Part shown: in pieces, positions 43,579-52,790 of the stretch
Layout: every line of letters begins with the position of its first letter
Numbering within the stretch: the stretch's first letter is position 1
Assembly: GCF_000020725.1 (NCBI RefSeq)
Contig: NC_011146.1
Location: forward strand, 1,301,501-1,365,500
Length of the DNA stretch: 64,000 nucleotides
Reading direction: 5' to 3'
DNA from: Citrifermentans bemidjiense Bem
GTDB taxonomy: Bacteria > Desulfobacterota > Desulfuromonadia > Geobacterales > Geobacteraceae
Position numbers and translations under genes: made by a program
The notes under the pieces: model-generated
What the model saw: only the letters and a program-made list of their open reading frames with translations
Told to the model about the DNA's origin: nothing
Databases searched by the model: none

Positions 43579-46034
43579 ATGTTGAGAGTTTTGAAGAGAA
43601 ACAGGGGCACGATTAAGGCTGTGGTACTTGCAGGGCTGGTAACAGCGGCTGCCGGTATCCCCGGCATGGCGCAGGCCCTTACCTGCAGTGATTGCCACGG
43701 CAACCCGCCGGTCGACAACGCAAGCCGCGTCGGTTCGACCACCGGGCAGTTCCCGGGGTCCCACGGCACCCACACCGGTACAGGCGCCGGCCAGTACGGC
43801 TACGCCTGCACCAAGTGCCACGTGAACAACACCCTGACAAACCACGCCAACGGCAATATCGACATGGCTGTGCCGATCAACGGCAACACCGGCGCCAGCT
43901 ACGGGCGGGGGACCAGCTTCGCGGTCTCCAACACGACGCCCTTCGTCGGGCAGACCTGCACGGCCACCTACTGCCACTCGAACGGGACCTCGGTCGCCAC
44001 CGGCACGGCAGCCAGCGGCGCCTCTCCGGCCTGGGGGGCAGCACTACCTGCTACAGCTGCCACGGCACCGAAGGGGGGACCACTGGAGCGCCGGGCTACG
44101 CCAACGTGAGGGCCAACCCGACCGCGGCACCGACCAGCACCGGCTGGACCACCGGGACCAACGCCCTGGTCGAGGACGGCCTGTATGCGGTCTACAACAG
44201 CACCACGCAGCAGCCCCTGGTCTTGACCACCTTCAACCTGACCGGCGCCGGGCTCACCGCCGGCGACACGGTCACCGGCATCTCGGTTTCGGTGCACGGC
44301 CTTGCCGCCTCCGGCCTCATCAACGTGGCACTCACCAAGACCGGCACCACCACCGTCGCCGGCACCGCGAAGACGGCCACGATGCCGACCACCGACGGCT
44401 GGGTGACGGTGAACACGACCCCGACCGATCTCTGGGGGACCACCTGGACCGTCGCCGACCTGCAGTCCGCCAACTTCGGCGTCATCCTGAAGGACAACGA
44501 CACCACTGCCACCAACATACAGATAGACTGCGTAAGGGTGGTGGTGTACACCGCCGCCGAGCCCAAGATGAACAGCCACGCGAAGCACGCGACCAAGACC
44601 TGCGACGTCTGCCACAGCGCGACGACCACGACGGGCACCAGCATCACCACGCCGGCAAACCACGCCACCGGGAGCTACAACCTGGCGCCGAAGACCGGAG
44701 TGACCTTCACCTACGCCTACAACGCCGGGGGGAGCACCTGCTCCACGGTCTCCTGCCACGGCAACGCCATCTGGGGCCTTTCCCAGTTCGACTGCGTCTC
44801 CTGTCATAACGTGACCCAGCCCATCACCGCCGGGCCGCTGGCGGGCACCTCGTCGCGCCGCGCCGTTTCCGCTGAATTTAAGCTGACCTGGTCGCACAAG
44901 CGTGCCGCGACCGGCGCCGTCACCAAATACGACTGTGTGGTCTGCCACATGGAAGGAAACGCGGACGGGACGCAGAGCAGCTTCCATGGCGACGGTTTAC
45001 TGCAACTGCGCGATCCGGACCTCGGGGGGACCATCAAGGGAGTTACCTTCGGCGGCGCCGATCCCGGCGGCTATACCAGTACCGCTGTCGATGCGACCCC
45101 TGCGCGCTTCAGCCGCAACCTGGCCAGCAGCACCATCGAGCCGGATACCGCTGCGATCATGATCAACCTCTGCCTCAAGTGTCACGATGCCGACGGCGCC
45201 AAGAGCACTACGGCCCAGGTTCCCGGCGGATCCGCCCTGAAGCCGTTCGCCACCACCGTGGCCAGCACCGGCACCTATTACCTGAACAACGTCGCCGCGG
45301 CCAACACCGCGGGCTCGGTGGTGGACGTCAACTCTTCCTTTGCCACCAGCAACGCCTCCTACCATCCGGTCCGCGGCAAGCAGAATAACTGGTACCTGAA
45401 GAGCACCACCCCTGCGCTCATGAAAGCCCCCTGGAACTACACCACGCGTGGTGCCACGGTGAACACCACGAGCTACGGGCTGCTGATCACCTGCTGGGAC
45501 TGCCACTCCGCCGCCGCCGCCTCCGGCAACCAGACTGCCAGCGTCACCGCGCATGGCGGCGCCGCCACCATCCGCTACGACAGTTGGGGTGCGGCCAACG
45601 GCGCCACCACGCTCAACCTGTGCACAGCGTGCCATGCCGACTCCTACAGCACCAACACCACCAACCACAGCACCGGTTCCGGCTTCGCCACCGGCGCCGA
45701 CAGCGCCATCGGATCCAACTTCAGGACCTGCTCCTACTGCCACTCCTCCGGCAACAACAGCAGGCCCTGGCGCGGAGTCGACGCCCACGGCTTCAACCTG
45801 ATGGCACAGCTGCGGACCGACACTACCACCGCGGCCAACGCCGCCAAGTGGGGGGGCACCGTCCGCGGTGGCTCCAAGCCCTACGCCTTCATCCGCACCA
45901 CGAGACTCGGTAGCTGGCGTCCGGCTACAGGTACCGGCGATACCCTCTTGGGCACGGTCGGCTGCTCGCAGTACTCCACCGGCACTGGCTGCGGCAACTC
46001 CCACGGGACCTACGGCCCGGGCGGCACCTACTAG
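43579..46034 (+). pseudogene. Multiheme cytochrome (10 CXXCH, 2 CX4CH) with a one-base frameshift
   Basis: The start ATG follows GGGGGGAGG; signal peptide ends AQA|LT. The first frame gives CSDCH, CTKCH and CTATYCH, then runs into a stop at 44109. From about 44035 the next frame continues the cytochrome (CYSCH, CDVCH, CSTVSCH, CVSCH, CVVCH, CLKCH, CWDCH, CTACH, CSYCH). The switch falls at a run of six G's (44033-44038): one more G would read 'SPAWGGSTTCYSCHG' and restore an 818-residue protein. A beta-sandwich-like insert lies between the third and fourth motifs. Last cytochrome of the island, followed by a strong terminator. Confidence 0.88.
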
Positions 46035-46057
46035 CCGACTGCAGGACCGCAATACAG

Positions 46058-46089
46058 AAAGCCCCGTCCGCAGGGACGGGGCTTTTTTT
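46058..46089 (+). terminator. Rho-independent terminator of the cytochrome operon
   Basis: AAAGCCCCGTCC (46058-46069), loop GCAG, GGACGGGGCTTT (46074-46085) and a T-run. It separates the cytochromes from the propeller/ResB/CcsA operon. Confidence 0.95.
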
Positions 46090-46199
46090 CGTAGATCTTG
46101 CCAGCCGGTTAAGTTGCTTGCCATTCTCCCGCAATTTCGGGTATTCTGGCGGCACTTCATTAAGTTGTTGGTGGTTTACTCGTTCATGGAGAACACAAC

Positions 46200-47564
46200 A
46201 TGATGCACTTCCCCGGCCTGCCTACCTGCCTTGTCTGCGCCGGGCTCCTGTTGCCGGCTCTTGCGGGATGTCAACAGCAGGAGCAAAGCCGCGCTTATCC
46301 GGCACCCACCGTAAAGGGTGCCATCGCTACCCCCGCCGTGCTGGCGACCATCCCCCCCGACGCTGTATTGACTCCCCCAGGCAGCAGCGATCCCGCCAAG
46401 ATCGTTGTGAATGAGGAGGGTAAGGGGGCTGTTTACGTTGCATATCGTAACGGAAAGTCGGTCGTGGTGCATAACGGCCGCTCCGGTCCCGAGTACGACA
46501 AAGTGGCCAACGTATCGCTCAGTCCCGACGGGCAGCACGTGGCCTACGGTGTGACCGTGCAGGAGAAACAGCGGCGCATCGTGTGGGACGGGAGGGAAGG
46601 GGATGTCTACGTCGATGTCTGGAATCCCGTCTTCAGTCCGGACAACCGTCACATAGCCTACATCGCCCAGATCGGTGAGGACTCACACATCGTTGTAGAT
46701 GGCAGCATCACCGGCGCCTACCCCTCGCTTCTCAGCGGCAACCCGGTCTTTGCCGCCGATGCCTCGCACGTCGCCTTTCACCTCACCCCTGGTGCGGGCG
46801 GCAAGGGAAGGCTCGTTGTCGCGAGCCGCGACCTCAAGCACCTGAAGAGTTGGGACTGCGTGAACCACGAGATGGTGCTGGACGCGGACAGGACGCGCGC
46901 GGCGGCGGTCGTGCCGGCCGAAGGGAAGCAGCGCGCGGTGATCGTGAGCCTGCTTAATCCCGAAGAAATCAAGGAAGGTCCCCTCTACGAAGAGGTTACC
47001 GGTCTCACCCTGAGCCCCGACGGCGCCTCGTTCGCCTACGTGGCCGTGAAAGAGGGTAGGCGATACCTGGTCCTCGACGGTAAGGAGGAGCCTCTCCCGG
47101 AGGGCGAAATGCGCCAACCCCCGGTGGTCAAGCCGGGCGGCAAAGGGGCGGGGATCATCCTGACGACGGGCAAGGGTTTCCGCCTGCACCCGGGCTTTGG
47201 CGGCGGCAAAGACGGCAGGAGCTATCAGGAGGCCGCCGGTCTCATTTACAGCAAGGACGGCAGCCAGACCGCATACCTGGCGCGCAGGGAGAAGAGCATC
47301 TTCGCCGTGGTCAACGGGAAGGAAAGCCCCGGGTACGACATGATCGTAACCCCGAAGTTCTCCCCCGACGGCAGGTTCCTGGTCTGCCGCGCCCGCAAGG
47401 ACGGCAGGCGCTTCGTTGTGGTGCTGGACCGTGACGGCAAGGTGGTCCGAGAGCACCCCCGCTACGAGATGGTGTTCGACGTTACCTTCACCCCGGACGG
47501 CAAATCGGTGGCGTATGGCATCAAGGAGGGGCGGCAGCTCGCCTGGGAGGTGGAAAAGCTATGA
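46200..47564 (+). CDS. Lipoprotein with PD40/TolB-like beta-propeller
   Basis: A 454-residue protein with lipobox ALAG|C (about residue 24); GGAGA precedes a double ATG, either of which could be used. At least seven blades are marked by 'SPDGQHVAYGV', 'SPDNRHIAYIA', 'AADASHVAFHL', 'SPDGASFAYVA', 'SKDGSQTAYLA', 'SPDGRFLVCRA' and 'TPDGKSVAYGI', the PD40 signature of TolB-like propellers. Propellers of this kind bind proteins in the periplasm. The stop overlaps the next start by ATGA, so it is translationally coupled to the gene at 47561 and through it to resB. Confidence 0.9.
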   Translation: MMHFPGLPTCLVCAGLLLPALAGCQQQEQSRAYPAPTVKGAIATPAVLATIPPDAVLTPPGSSDPAKIVVNEEGKGAVYVAYRNGKSVVVHNGRSGPEYDKVANVSLSPDGQHVAYGVTVQEKQRRIVWDGREGDVYVDVWNPVFSPDNRHIAYIAQIGEDSHIVVDGSITGAYPSLLSGNPVFAADASHVAFHLTPGAGGKGRLVVASRDLKHLKSWDCVNHEMVLDADRTRAAAVVPAEGKQRAVIVSLLNPEEIKEGPLYEEVTGLTLSPDGASFAYVAVKEGRRYLVLDGKEEPLPEGEMRQPPVVKPGGKGAGIILTTGKGFRLHPGFGGGKDGRSYQEAAGLIYSKDGSQTAYLARREKSIFAVVNGKESPGYDMIVTPKFSPDGRFLVCRARKDGRRFVVVLDRDGKVVREHPRYEMVFDVTFTPDGKSVAYGIKEGRQLAWEVEKL

Positions 47565-48718
47565 GGCGCTTGCTTTTCGCCCTGAACCTCTCCGCGCTGC
47601 TCCTCGCGCTGCTTGTCGCCCCTGCCCTCGCGGCGCCGGCCGATCAGGCCGAGCGGAAACTACAGGGCGCGCCGGTGAGCCTCAAACACGCGGAGCTGAT
47701 GGCGCTGCGCAACCAGGGTGGCTTCGTCCCCGGCCAGTGGTACCGCATCGCCGACTTCCGTACCCGCTGGCGCTCCTACATCACTGGGATCGTGCACGAG
47801 GCGCCGGTGGAACCGCTCCTGGTTCAGGCCATCACTTCGAACCGGCTCGCCATCCTGGCCTACTCCGAGCGCTACCCGAACGACGAGATCGACTACCTCA
47901 TCTACGACGGTTCGTTGCATGGGGAGATCGTCAACGGGGTCGAGATCCCCTCCAACGACCGCGGCGGCATTGTGCGCAGAAAGGACATCAACCGCGGCAT
48001 CGAATGCTGGTTCGACTTCCGCGCCTACACCGTGCGCCTGTTCGAGACCGCGCCGGGCAGCGGCGTCTACCGCGATTACGGCAAGGGGCCGGCCTACGTG
48101 GACCGGCCGCTTTTGCAGGTCGACAACTCCTCGCAGGTGGTGATCAAGAAGGCCGGCATCCCCTGGAGGGGGGAGGACGGCGCGGTTGCGGATAACATGG
48201 GGTACGGCAACCCGGAGCACTACCTTGAAGCCGCCAACAAGGTACAGATCGGGATGAACAGCTTCAACATCAAGATCTACGGCAACGAGGTGACCAGCGC
48301 CTTGTTCGGCGAGTGCACCGACGACATCGTCTGCGAGGGTAGCTGGAGAAACAGCCAGATGGTCGGCTTCAACAACACGGTCAATTTCGGCGGCACCGTG
48401 GAAACCTCCTTCTTCATGGGGGGGACCGAGGTGGCGAAGGTTTCCGGGGACGTGACCAGGTCGGTTTTCCTTCCCGGCGTGGTGCACGCCACCTTCAACG
48501 GCAGGCTGACCGAGTGCATGGTCTTCTCCGGCGTCGACAGCAAGAGCTACGACGGCGACCGGCGCGGCGAGTTCATCGGTCAGAGTGCCGAGGCGATCGG
48601 TGCGGTGGGTGACGCACCCAAAGACGGCAAGCTTTACGTACGGCAGAACGGTCGCTGGGTGGAACTGGTAACGGCAGCCCCCGCGCTGCGGCAGCAGAAT
48701 GCAAAAGGAAGGCAATGA
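47561..48718 (+). CDS. Secreted protein of unknown function in the ResB operon
   Basis: A 385-residue protein with signal peptide ending ALA|AP. The middle has 'GQWYRIADFRTRW' and a series of N/G-rich strands ('NKVQIGMNSFNIKIYGNEVTSALFGECTDD', 'NTVNFGGTVETSFFMGG') that look like a beta-helix or trimeric fibre. The end, 'DGKLYVRQNGRWVEL', resembles the closing segment of phage tail-fibre and structural proteins. It overlaps its neighbours by four bases on both sides. No enzyme motif. Its place between a propeller and ResB suggests a role in the same extracytoplasmic assembly, but function is unknown. Confidence 0.85.
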   Translation: MRRLLFALNLSALLLALLVAPALAAPADQAERKLQGAPVSLKHAELMALRNQGGFVPGQWYRIADFRTRWRSYITGIVHEAPVEPLLVQAITSNRLAILAYSERYPNDEIDYLIYDGSLHGEIVNGVEIPSNDRGGIVRRKDINRGIECWFDFRAYTVRLFETAPGSGVYRDYGKGPAYVDRPLLQVDNSSQVVIKKAGIPWRGEDGAVADNMGYGNPEHYLEAANKVQIGMNSFNIKIYGNEVTSALFGECTDDIVCEGSWRNSQMVGFNNTVNFGGTVETSFFMGGTEVAKVSGDVTRSVFLPGVVHATFNGRLTECMVFSGVDSKSYDGDRRGEFIGQSAEAIGAVGDAPKDGKLYVRQNGRWVELVTAAPALRQQNAKGRQ

Positions 48719-49860
48719 ACGAAATCAACACCCCCACCGAGTCTGAAGCCGAACTGTACCCGATACAGCCTCGGTTCCACCCGATTCACAAGATCCCGCG
48801 CCTCATATACGACTTTCTGGCATCGGCGAAGCTCGCCATGTTCCTGCTGGTTGCCATCCTCTTGTGCTGCCTGGTCGGCGTCACCGTGTTCCGCGGCCAG
48901 CGTGCCTGGGACATCATCTTCTCCACCCTTTGGTTCAACGGGCTCCTCGTGCTTTTGGTACTCAACGTCGCCTGCTGCTTCTTCGGCAGGATCTGGCATC
49001 GCAGGCTCACGCTGATCACCTTCGGCATGATCATGTTCCACCTCAGTTTCGTGGCCATGTTCTGCGGCGTCGTCTACAACAGCCTCTATTTCTTCGAAGG
49101 GACGATGCGGCTCACGGAGGGGGAGACCCTGCAAAATGGCGCCGCCGAGAGCTGGGAAGGAGCACGCTTCGGCCGCTTCTTCTCCCCTGCGGAGATACGG
49201 GGGGAGACCACCTTGATCAAGATGCACAGAGGCTACAAGGTGGGCAAGGATGACAAGAGGGCGGCTTACGAGATCGAGGTGGGCGCGCCGAAGGCGAAGA
49301 AGCGCGACATCATCTACGCCACCCGCAACCTCGACTGCGACGGCTTCAAGTATCTGACCGACCGCGAGGGATATTCCGCCCTCGTGGTGCTGGCCGACCG
49401 GCAGGGGAGAGAACTCTACGGCGCCTACCTCCCTCTGCAGAGCCTGAAGCAGGAGGATGGTTCCTATATCTACTCGACCGGCACCAGCAGCGCCAAGGGA
49501 AGCCTGCCGTTTCCGCAGGGTCAGCAAAAGCCGCTGTACAACCTGCAGGTAGGTTTCCGCCCCTTTCCCGACCAGGAGCGGCTGGGGGAGGCTTTCTTCC
49601 AGCTTTGGCCCTACAGCGCGACCGCAGGGCATCAAACGGAGAACCCCGCCGTGGTCGGCAGCGCCTATGTCGGGCGCAGCATGCCCGCAGGGGATTACGG
49701 GGTCAGCGTCAAGGAGATGCGCTATTGGGTGGGGATGAAGGTACGCCGCGACCCGGGCAAGCCGGTTATTTTGGGGAGCCTGTGGGTAGGGCTCGCCGGC
49801 ATGGTGCTGACAACCATCGGCAGGATCAGGAAGGGAAGCACCGGAGTTAAAACTGCCTGA
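48715..49860 (+). CDS. resB: Cytochrome c biogenesis protein ResB
   Basis: A 381-residue membrane protein, half of the system II heme delivery and ligation complex. Helices are visible at 'LAMFLLVAILLCCLVGVTVF', 'LLVLLVLNVACCFFG', 'LTLITFGMIMFHLSFVAMFCGVVY' and near the C-terminus ('ILGSLWVGLAGMVLTTIG'), with the large periplasmic domain between the last two, as expected. It starts inside the stop of the upstream gene and is followed after 80 bases by ccsA. In system II, ResB with CcsA moves heme across the membrane and attaches it to CXXCH. Confidence 0.92.
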   Translation: MNEINTPTESEAELYPIQPRFHPIHKIPRLIYDFLASAKLAMFLLVAILLCCLVGVTVFRGQRAWDIIFSTLWFNGLLVLLVLNVACCFFGRIWHRRLTLITFGMIMFHLSFVAMFCGVVYNSLYFFEGTMRLTEGETLQNGAAESWEGARFGRFFSPAEIRGETTLIKMHRGYKVGKDDKRAAYEIEVGAPKAKKRDIIYATRNLDCDGFKYLTDREGYSALVVLADRQGRELYGAYLPLQSLKQEDGSYIYSTGTSSAKGSLPFPQGQQKPLYNLQVGFRPFPDQERLGEAFFQLWPYSATAGHQTENPAVVGSAYVGRSMPAGDYGVSVKEMRYWVGMKVRRDPGKPVILGSLWVGLAGMVLTTIGRIRKGSTGVKTA

Positions 49861-49940
49861 TTCAGTCACGATGTCTGAAAAACTGTCTCAATTGCTGTTA
49901 TGCTAGTTCGAGCTATGAATAAAAGGTTGGAGGGACTGAC

Positions 49941-50768
49941 ATGAAACCTGAATTAATCTGTTTTTGGCTCGCTGTAGCTCTGTATGGGGTAAGTGCATTC
50001 AGTTACATTTTCGGCCTGATCGGAAAGTTCGACAAGCTCTTCCTGGTCGGGTTGCTGAGCGCCCTGGCCGGGTTCGTCCCGCACACCGCGAGCATCGGTC
50101 TGCGCTGGACGGCAAGCGGGGTCGAACCCTTCATCACCATCTCCGAGTCGATCACCTTCGGTGTCTTCATGGCGGTGCTGCTCTTTTTGATTTTTCAGCT
50201 GACCGTGAAGAAGGTGGCGCCGCTCGGGGTCCTGGTGATGCCGATCTCCTTCGTGCTCATGGGCTGGGCGGGCACTCTGATGAAGGAGGTTGCGACGTCG
50301 CTCAACCCGGCGCTGCAAAGCGCCTGGCTCTGGGTGCACATCGTCGGCGCCACCTCCGGCTTCGCCTCGGTACTGATCGCCGCTGGGCTCGGGCTCATCT
50401 ACCTGCTGAAGCAGAAGAACTCGGGCGGCATCTATGATCGGCTCCCCGAACTGGGGGTGCTGGATACCCAGAGCTACCGCTTCGTGGCCGGCGGGTTCAT
50501 CATGTACGGCCTCATGATCATCTCCGGGGCCTACTGGTCCAACACGGTGAAGGGGAACTACTGGGCCTGGGACCCGGTCGAGGTCTGGTCCCTGATCTCC
50601 TGGCTCATCTACGGCATCTACCTGCACCTGAGAGTCACCTTCGGCTGGCGCGGTTCCAGGCTCGCCTGGTATTCACTGGCGGCACTGGTAGTGATGATCG
50701 TGAGCTACTGGGGCATCCCCTTTTCCATGGAAACCTTCCACTCCGGTTTCCGGATCGACCACACGTAA
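49941..50768 (+). CDS. ccsA: Cytochrome c assembly protein CcsA/ResC
   Basis: A 275-residue protein with about eight membrane helices. The heme-handling tryptophan-rich motif is present as 'NYWAWDPVEVWSLISWL' near residue 210, with conserved histidines in the flanking helices ('WVHIVGATSGF', 'YLHLRVTFGWRG'). With ResB it forms the system II cytochrome c synthetase. GGAGGG precedes the ATG. Placed after the giant cytochromes and resB, it probably helps meet their heme demand. Whether it recognises CX4CH motifs cannot be judged from sequence. Confidence 0.94.
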   Translation: MKPELICFWLAVALYGVSAFSYIFGLIGKFDKLFLVGLLSALAGFVPHTASIGLRWTASGVEPFITISESITFGVFMAVLLFLIFQLTVKKVAPLGVLVMPISFVLMGWAGTLMKEVATSLNPALQSAWLWVHIVGATSGFASVLIAAGLGLIYLLKQKNSGGIYDRLPELGVLDTQSYRFVAGGFIMYGLMIISGAYWSNTVKGNYWAWDPVEVWSLISWLIYGIYLHLRVTFGWRGSRLAWYSLAALVVMIVSYWGIPFSMETFHSGFRIDHT

Positions 50769-50788
50769 CCGCAGGAGAGACGTAACAG

Positions 50789-51301
50789 ATGCGAAAGATT
50801 GCAATGACGTTGTTGCTGCTGGCCGCCGTGCTCCAGGGCGCGGCGCTGGCGGCCCTCGCCCCGAACGGCGCGAAAAGCGCGACCCCTGGCGTCCACGGCC
50901 CGATGGGCGCCCCCCCTCCGGGGAGGACCCTCGGCATGATCGAGGTGATCAAGGGCGCGTCCCTTCCCGGGTACACCAAAACGAAGATCGGCGAGTCCTT
51001 CGACAGGTACAGCCACTTCAAGAGCAAGAACTGGCGCGAGACCCGCGGCACCGCCGGTACCTATTACGTCGACTTCGTCGGCTCGGCGCCTCCACGCCTG
51101 CTCGACCTGAAGTCGCGCTGGGCAGGTATTTCCGCCAGCGGCATCGAGGTGAAGTTCGTGGTCTATCCCAACGGCGAGTACGGCGTGGTGATGGTCTCCC
51201 GCACCGTGGTGAAGACCGACGGCAGGACCGACCGGTACCCGCTGCCGGACGTGAAAAGCGTGCTCGATGCCATTTACAGCAACAGGAAAATCGACCTGTG
51301 A
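50789..51301 (+). CDS. Secreted protein of unknown function after ccsA
   Basis: A 170-residue protein with signal peptide (residues 1-21, ALA|AL) and AGGAGAG before the ATG, 20 bases after ccsA. The mature part has 'FDRYSHFKSKNWRETRGTAGTYYVDFVG' and 'VKFVVYPNGEYGVVMVSRTV', strand-rich and without cysteine. Probably the last gene of the propeller/resB/ccsA operon. No family recognised with confidence. Confidence 0.82.
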   Translation: MRKIAMTLLLLAAVLQGAALAALAPNGAKSATPGVHGPMGAPPPGRTLGMIEVIKGASLPGYTKTKIGESFDRYSHFKSKNWRETRGTAGTYYVDFVGSAPPRLLDLKSRWAGISASGIEVKFVVYPNGEYGVVMVSRTVVKTDGRTDRYPLPDVKSVLDAIYSNRKIDL

Positions 51302-51335
51302 CCCGGCGGGGAACGCGCACTAAGGTAGCCGATAC

Positions 51336-52670
51336 ATGAAACTTTGCATCATCTTCCCCCCGCTCCCCTTCGGCTGGACCCCGGTGGCCCCCCCGATTCT
51401 CGAGTACCTGGCCGCTCTGACCAAGAAGGCGGATCCCACCATCGAGATCCAGTTGATCAGCGGGAGCGCGACGCCGGACGCCTTCGAGAAGCTCGACTGC
51501 GACCTGGCGGCGATCAGCATCCTGACTCCTACCGCCGTTCCCGGCTACCGCATCGCGGACTCCCTGAGAGCGCGCGGCATCAAGGTGGTCTTCGGGGGGA
51601 TGCACGCCTCCGCCATGCCCGAGGAGGCGAAGGAGCACGGCGACGCGGTGGTGATCGGGGAGGGGGAAAGCTGCTGGCCGCAGGTGCTCAAGGACTTCCG
51701 CGCCGGGACCCTGCAGCCCTTCTACCGCGGCGAACAGGTCGAGCTCTCCGACCTGCCGACCCCGCTTTACGGCTCCCTCGGGGGAGGGCACCAGTTCCGC
51801 ATCGTGAACACCTCGCGCGGCTGCCCCTTCAACTGCACCTTCTGCTCGGTGAAGCCGTTCTTCGGAGGGAAGATCCGCTTCCGCCCGATCGAGCACGTGG
51901 TGCGCGACGTGGCGGCCATACCCGAGAAGATGTACATAAACGGCGACGAGAACATCTGGTGGCCCGGCACGGAAAACATGCAGCGCGCCATAGACCTCTT
52001 CACCGCGCTCAGGGGAACCGGGAAAAAATGGATGGGGTTCGGCAGCCTCGGTCCCGTTTTGGCCCCCCTGGGGTCGAAGATGCTGAACGCAGCGCGGGAC
52101 TGCGGCATGCTCACCGTCTGGGTGGGGTGGGACGCCATGACCGACGAGGGGCTCAAGGCCTACGCGGCCAACGGCAAGATCGGTGTGGACCGGGAGCGGG
52201 CGGTGCGCACGCTCAGGGACCACGGCATCGACGTGTCGCTGTTCTACATGCTTGGCAGCAGGGACGATTCGCTAGACGACTTCAAACGCTCCGTCGAACT
52301 CGCGGACCGGCTCGGGGTCTCCATGCACCCTTCGCTGGTGGTTCCCTACCCGGGGACCGAACTCGCCCGTCAGTACGAGCCGCACATCTTCAAGGAACTG
52401 GGGTGGGAGTACTACAACGGCTCCTACGCCGTTTTCGAGCACCCGGACCCGGCCATGACCCCTGAGGCCCGCGAGGAGCAGTTCTACGAAAGCTCGCTTG
52501 AGCTGTTGAGCCTGCCGCGCGTCCTGCGCCACATGTTCAAGGTGCCGCTGCGCGGCTTCCCCTACGCCCACATGCTCTCCCTCATGAACCAGCTTCCGGT
52601 CAGAAAGGGGATGAAGATCGCGTTCGAAAAGTGGAAGGCCAGCAAGGGTGAGGTGAATTTGAAGAGGTAG
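51336..52670 (+). CDS. B12-binding radical SAM protein
   Basis: A 444-residue enzyme. The N-terminal 130 residues resemble a cobalamin-binding domain ('FPPLPFGWTPVAPPILEYLAALTKK', 'VVFGGMHASAMPEEAKEHGD', 'GEGE'). The radical SAM cluster motif is CPFNCTFC (C-x3-C-x2-C) at about residue 165, followed by the barrel. Related enzymes methylate unreactive carbons or rearrange lipids and cofactors; the substrate here is unknown. It starts 34 bases after the ResB/CcsA operon's last gene, so it may be co-transcribed. A second enzyme of the class lies at 54589. Confidence 0.9.
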   Translation: MKLCIIFPPLPFGWTPVAPPILEYLAALTKKADPTIEIQLISGSATPDAFEKLDCDLAAISILTPTAVPGYRIADSLRARGIKVVFGGMHASAMPEEAKEHGDAVVIGEGESCWPQVLKDFRAGTLQPFYRGEQVELSDLPTPLYGSLGGGHQFRIVNTSRGCPFNCTFCSVKPFFGGKIRFRPIEHVVRDVAAIPEKMYINGDENIWWPGTENMQRAIDLFTALRGTGKKWMGFGSLGPVLAPLGSKMLNAARDCGMLTVWVGWDAMTDEGLKAYAANGKIGVDRERAVRTLRDHGIDVSLFYMLGSRDDSLDDFKRSVELADRLGVSMHPSLVVPYPGTELARQYEPHIFKELGWEYYNGSYAVFEHPDPAMTPEAREEQFYESSLELLSLPRVLRHMFKVPLRGFPYAHMLSLMNQLPVRKGMKIAFEKWKASKGEVNLKR

Positions 52671-52689
52671 GACGGCAGGGCCAGGGCCA

Positions 52690-52764
52690 GGGGCTGGGGG
52701 CTAGGGGCTAGGGGCTAGGGGCTAGTTTACCCCCTCCCGCCCTCCCCCCTCCGGTGGGAGGGGG
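52690..52764. repeat. Heptamer tandem repeat and G/C hairpin
   Basis: Five successive 7-base units of GGGGCTA (the first GGGGCTG) occupy 52690-52724. CCCCCTCC (52745-52752) and GGAGGGGG (52757-52764) form a hairpin next to it. They lie between convergent genes and have no T-run. Confidence 0.85.
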
Positions 52765-52790
52765 AAGGATGCAGGAGGGAGACTCGTTGG

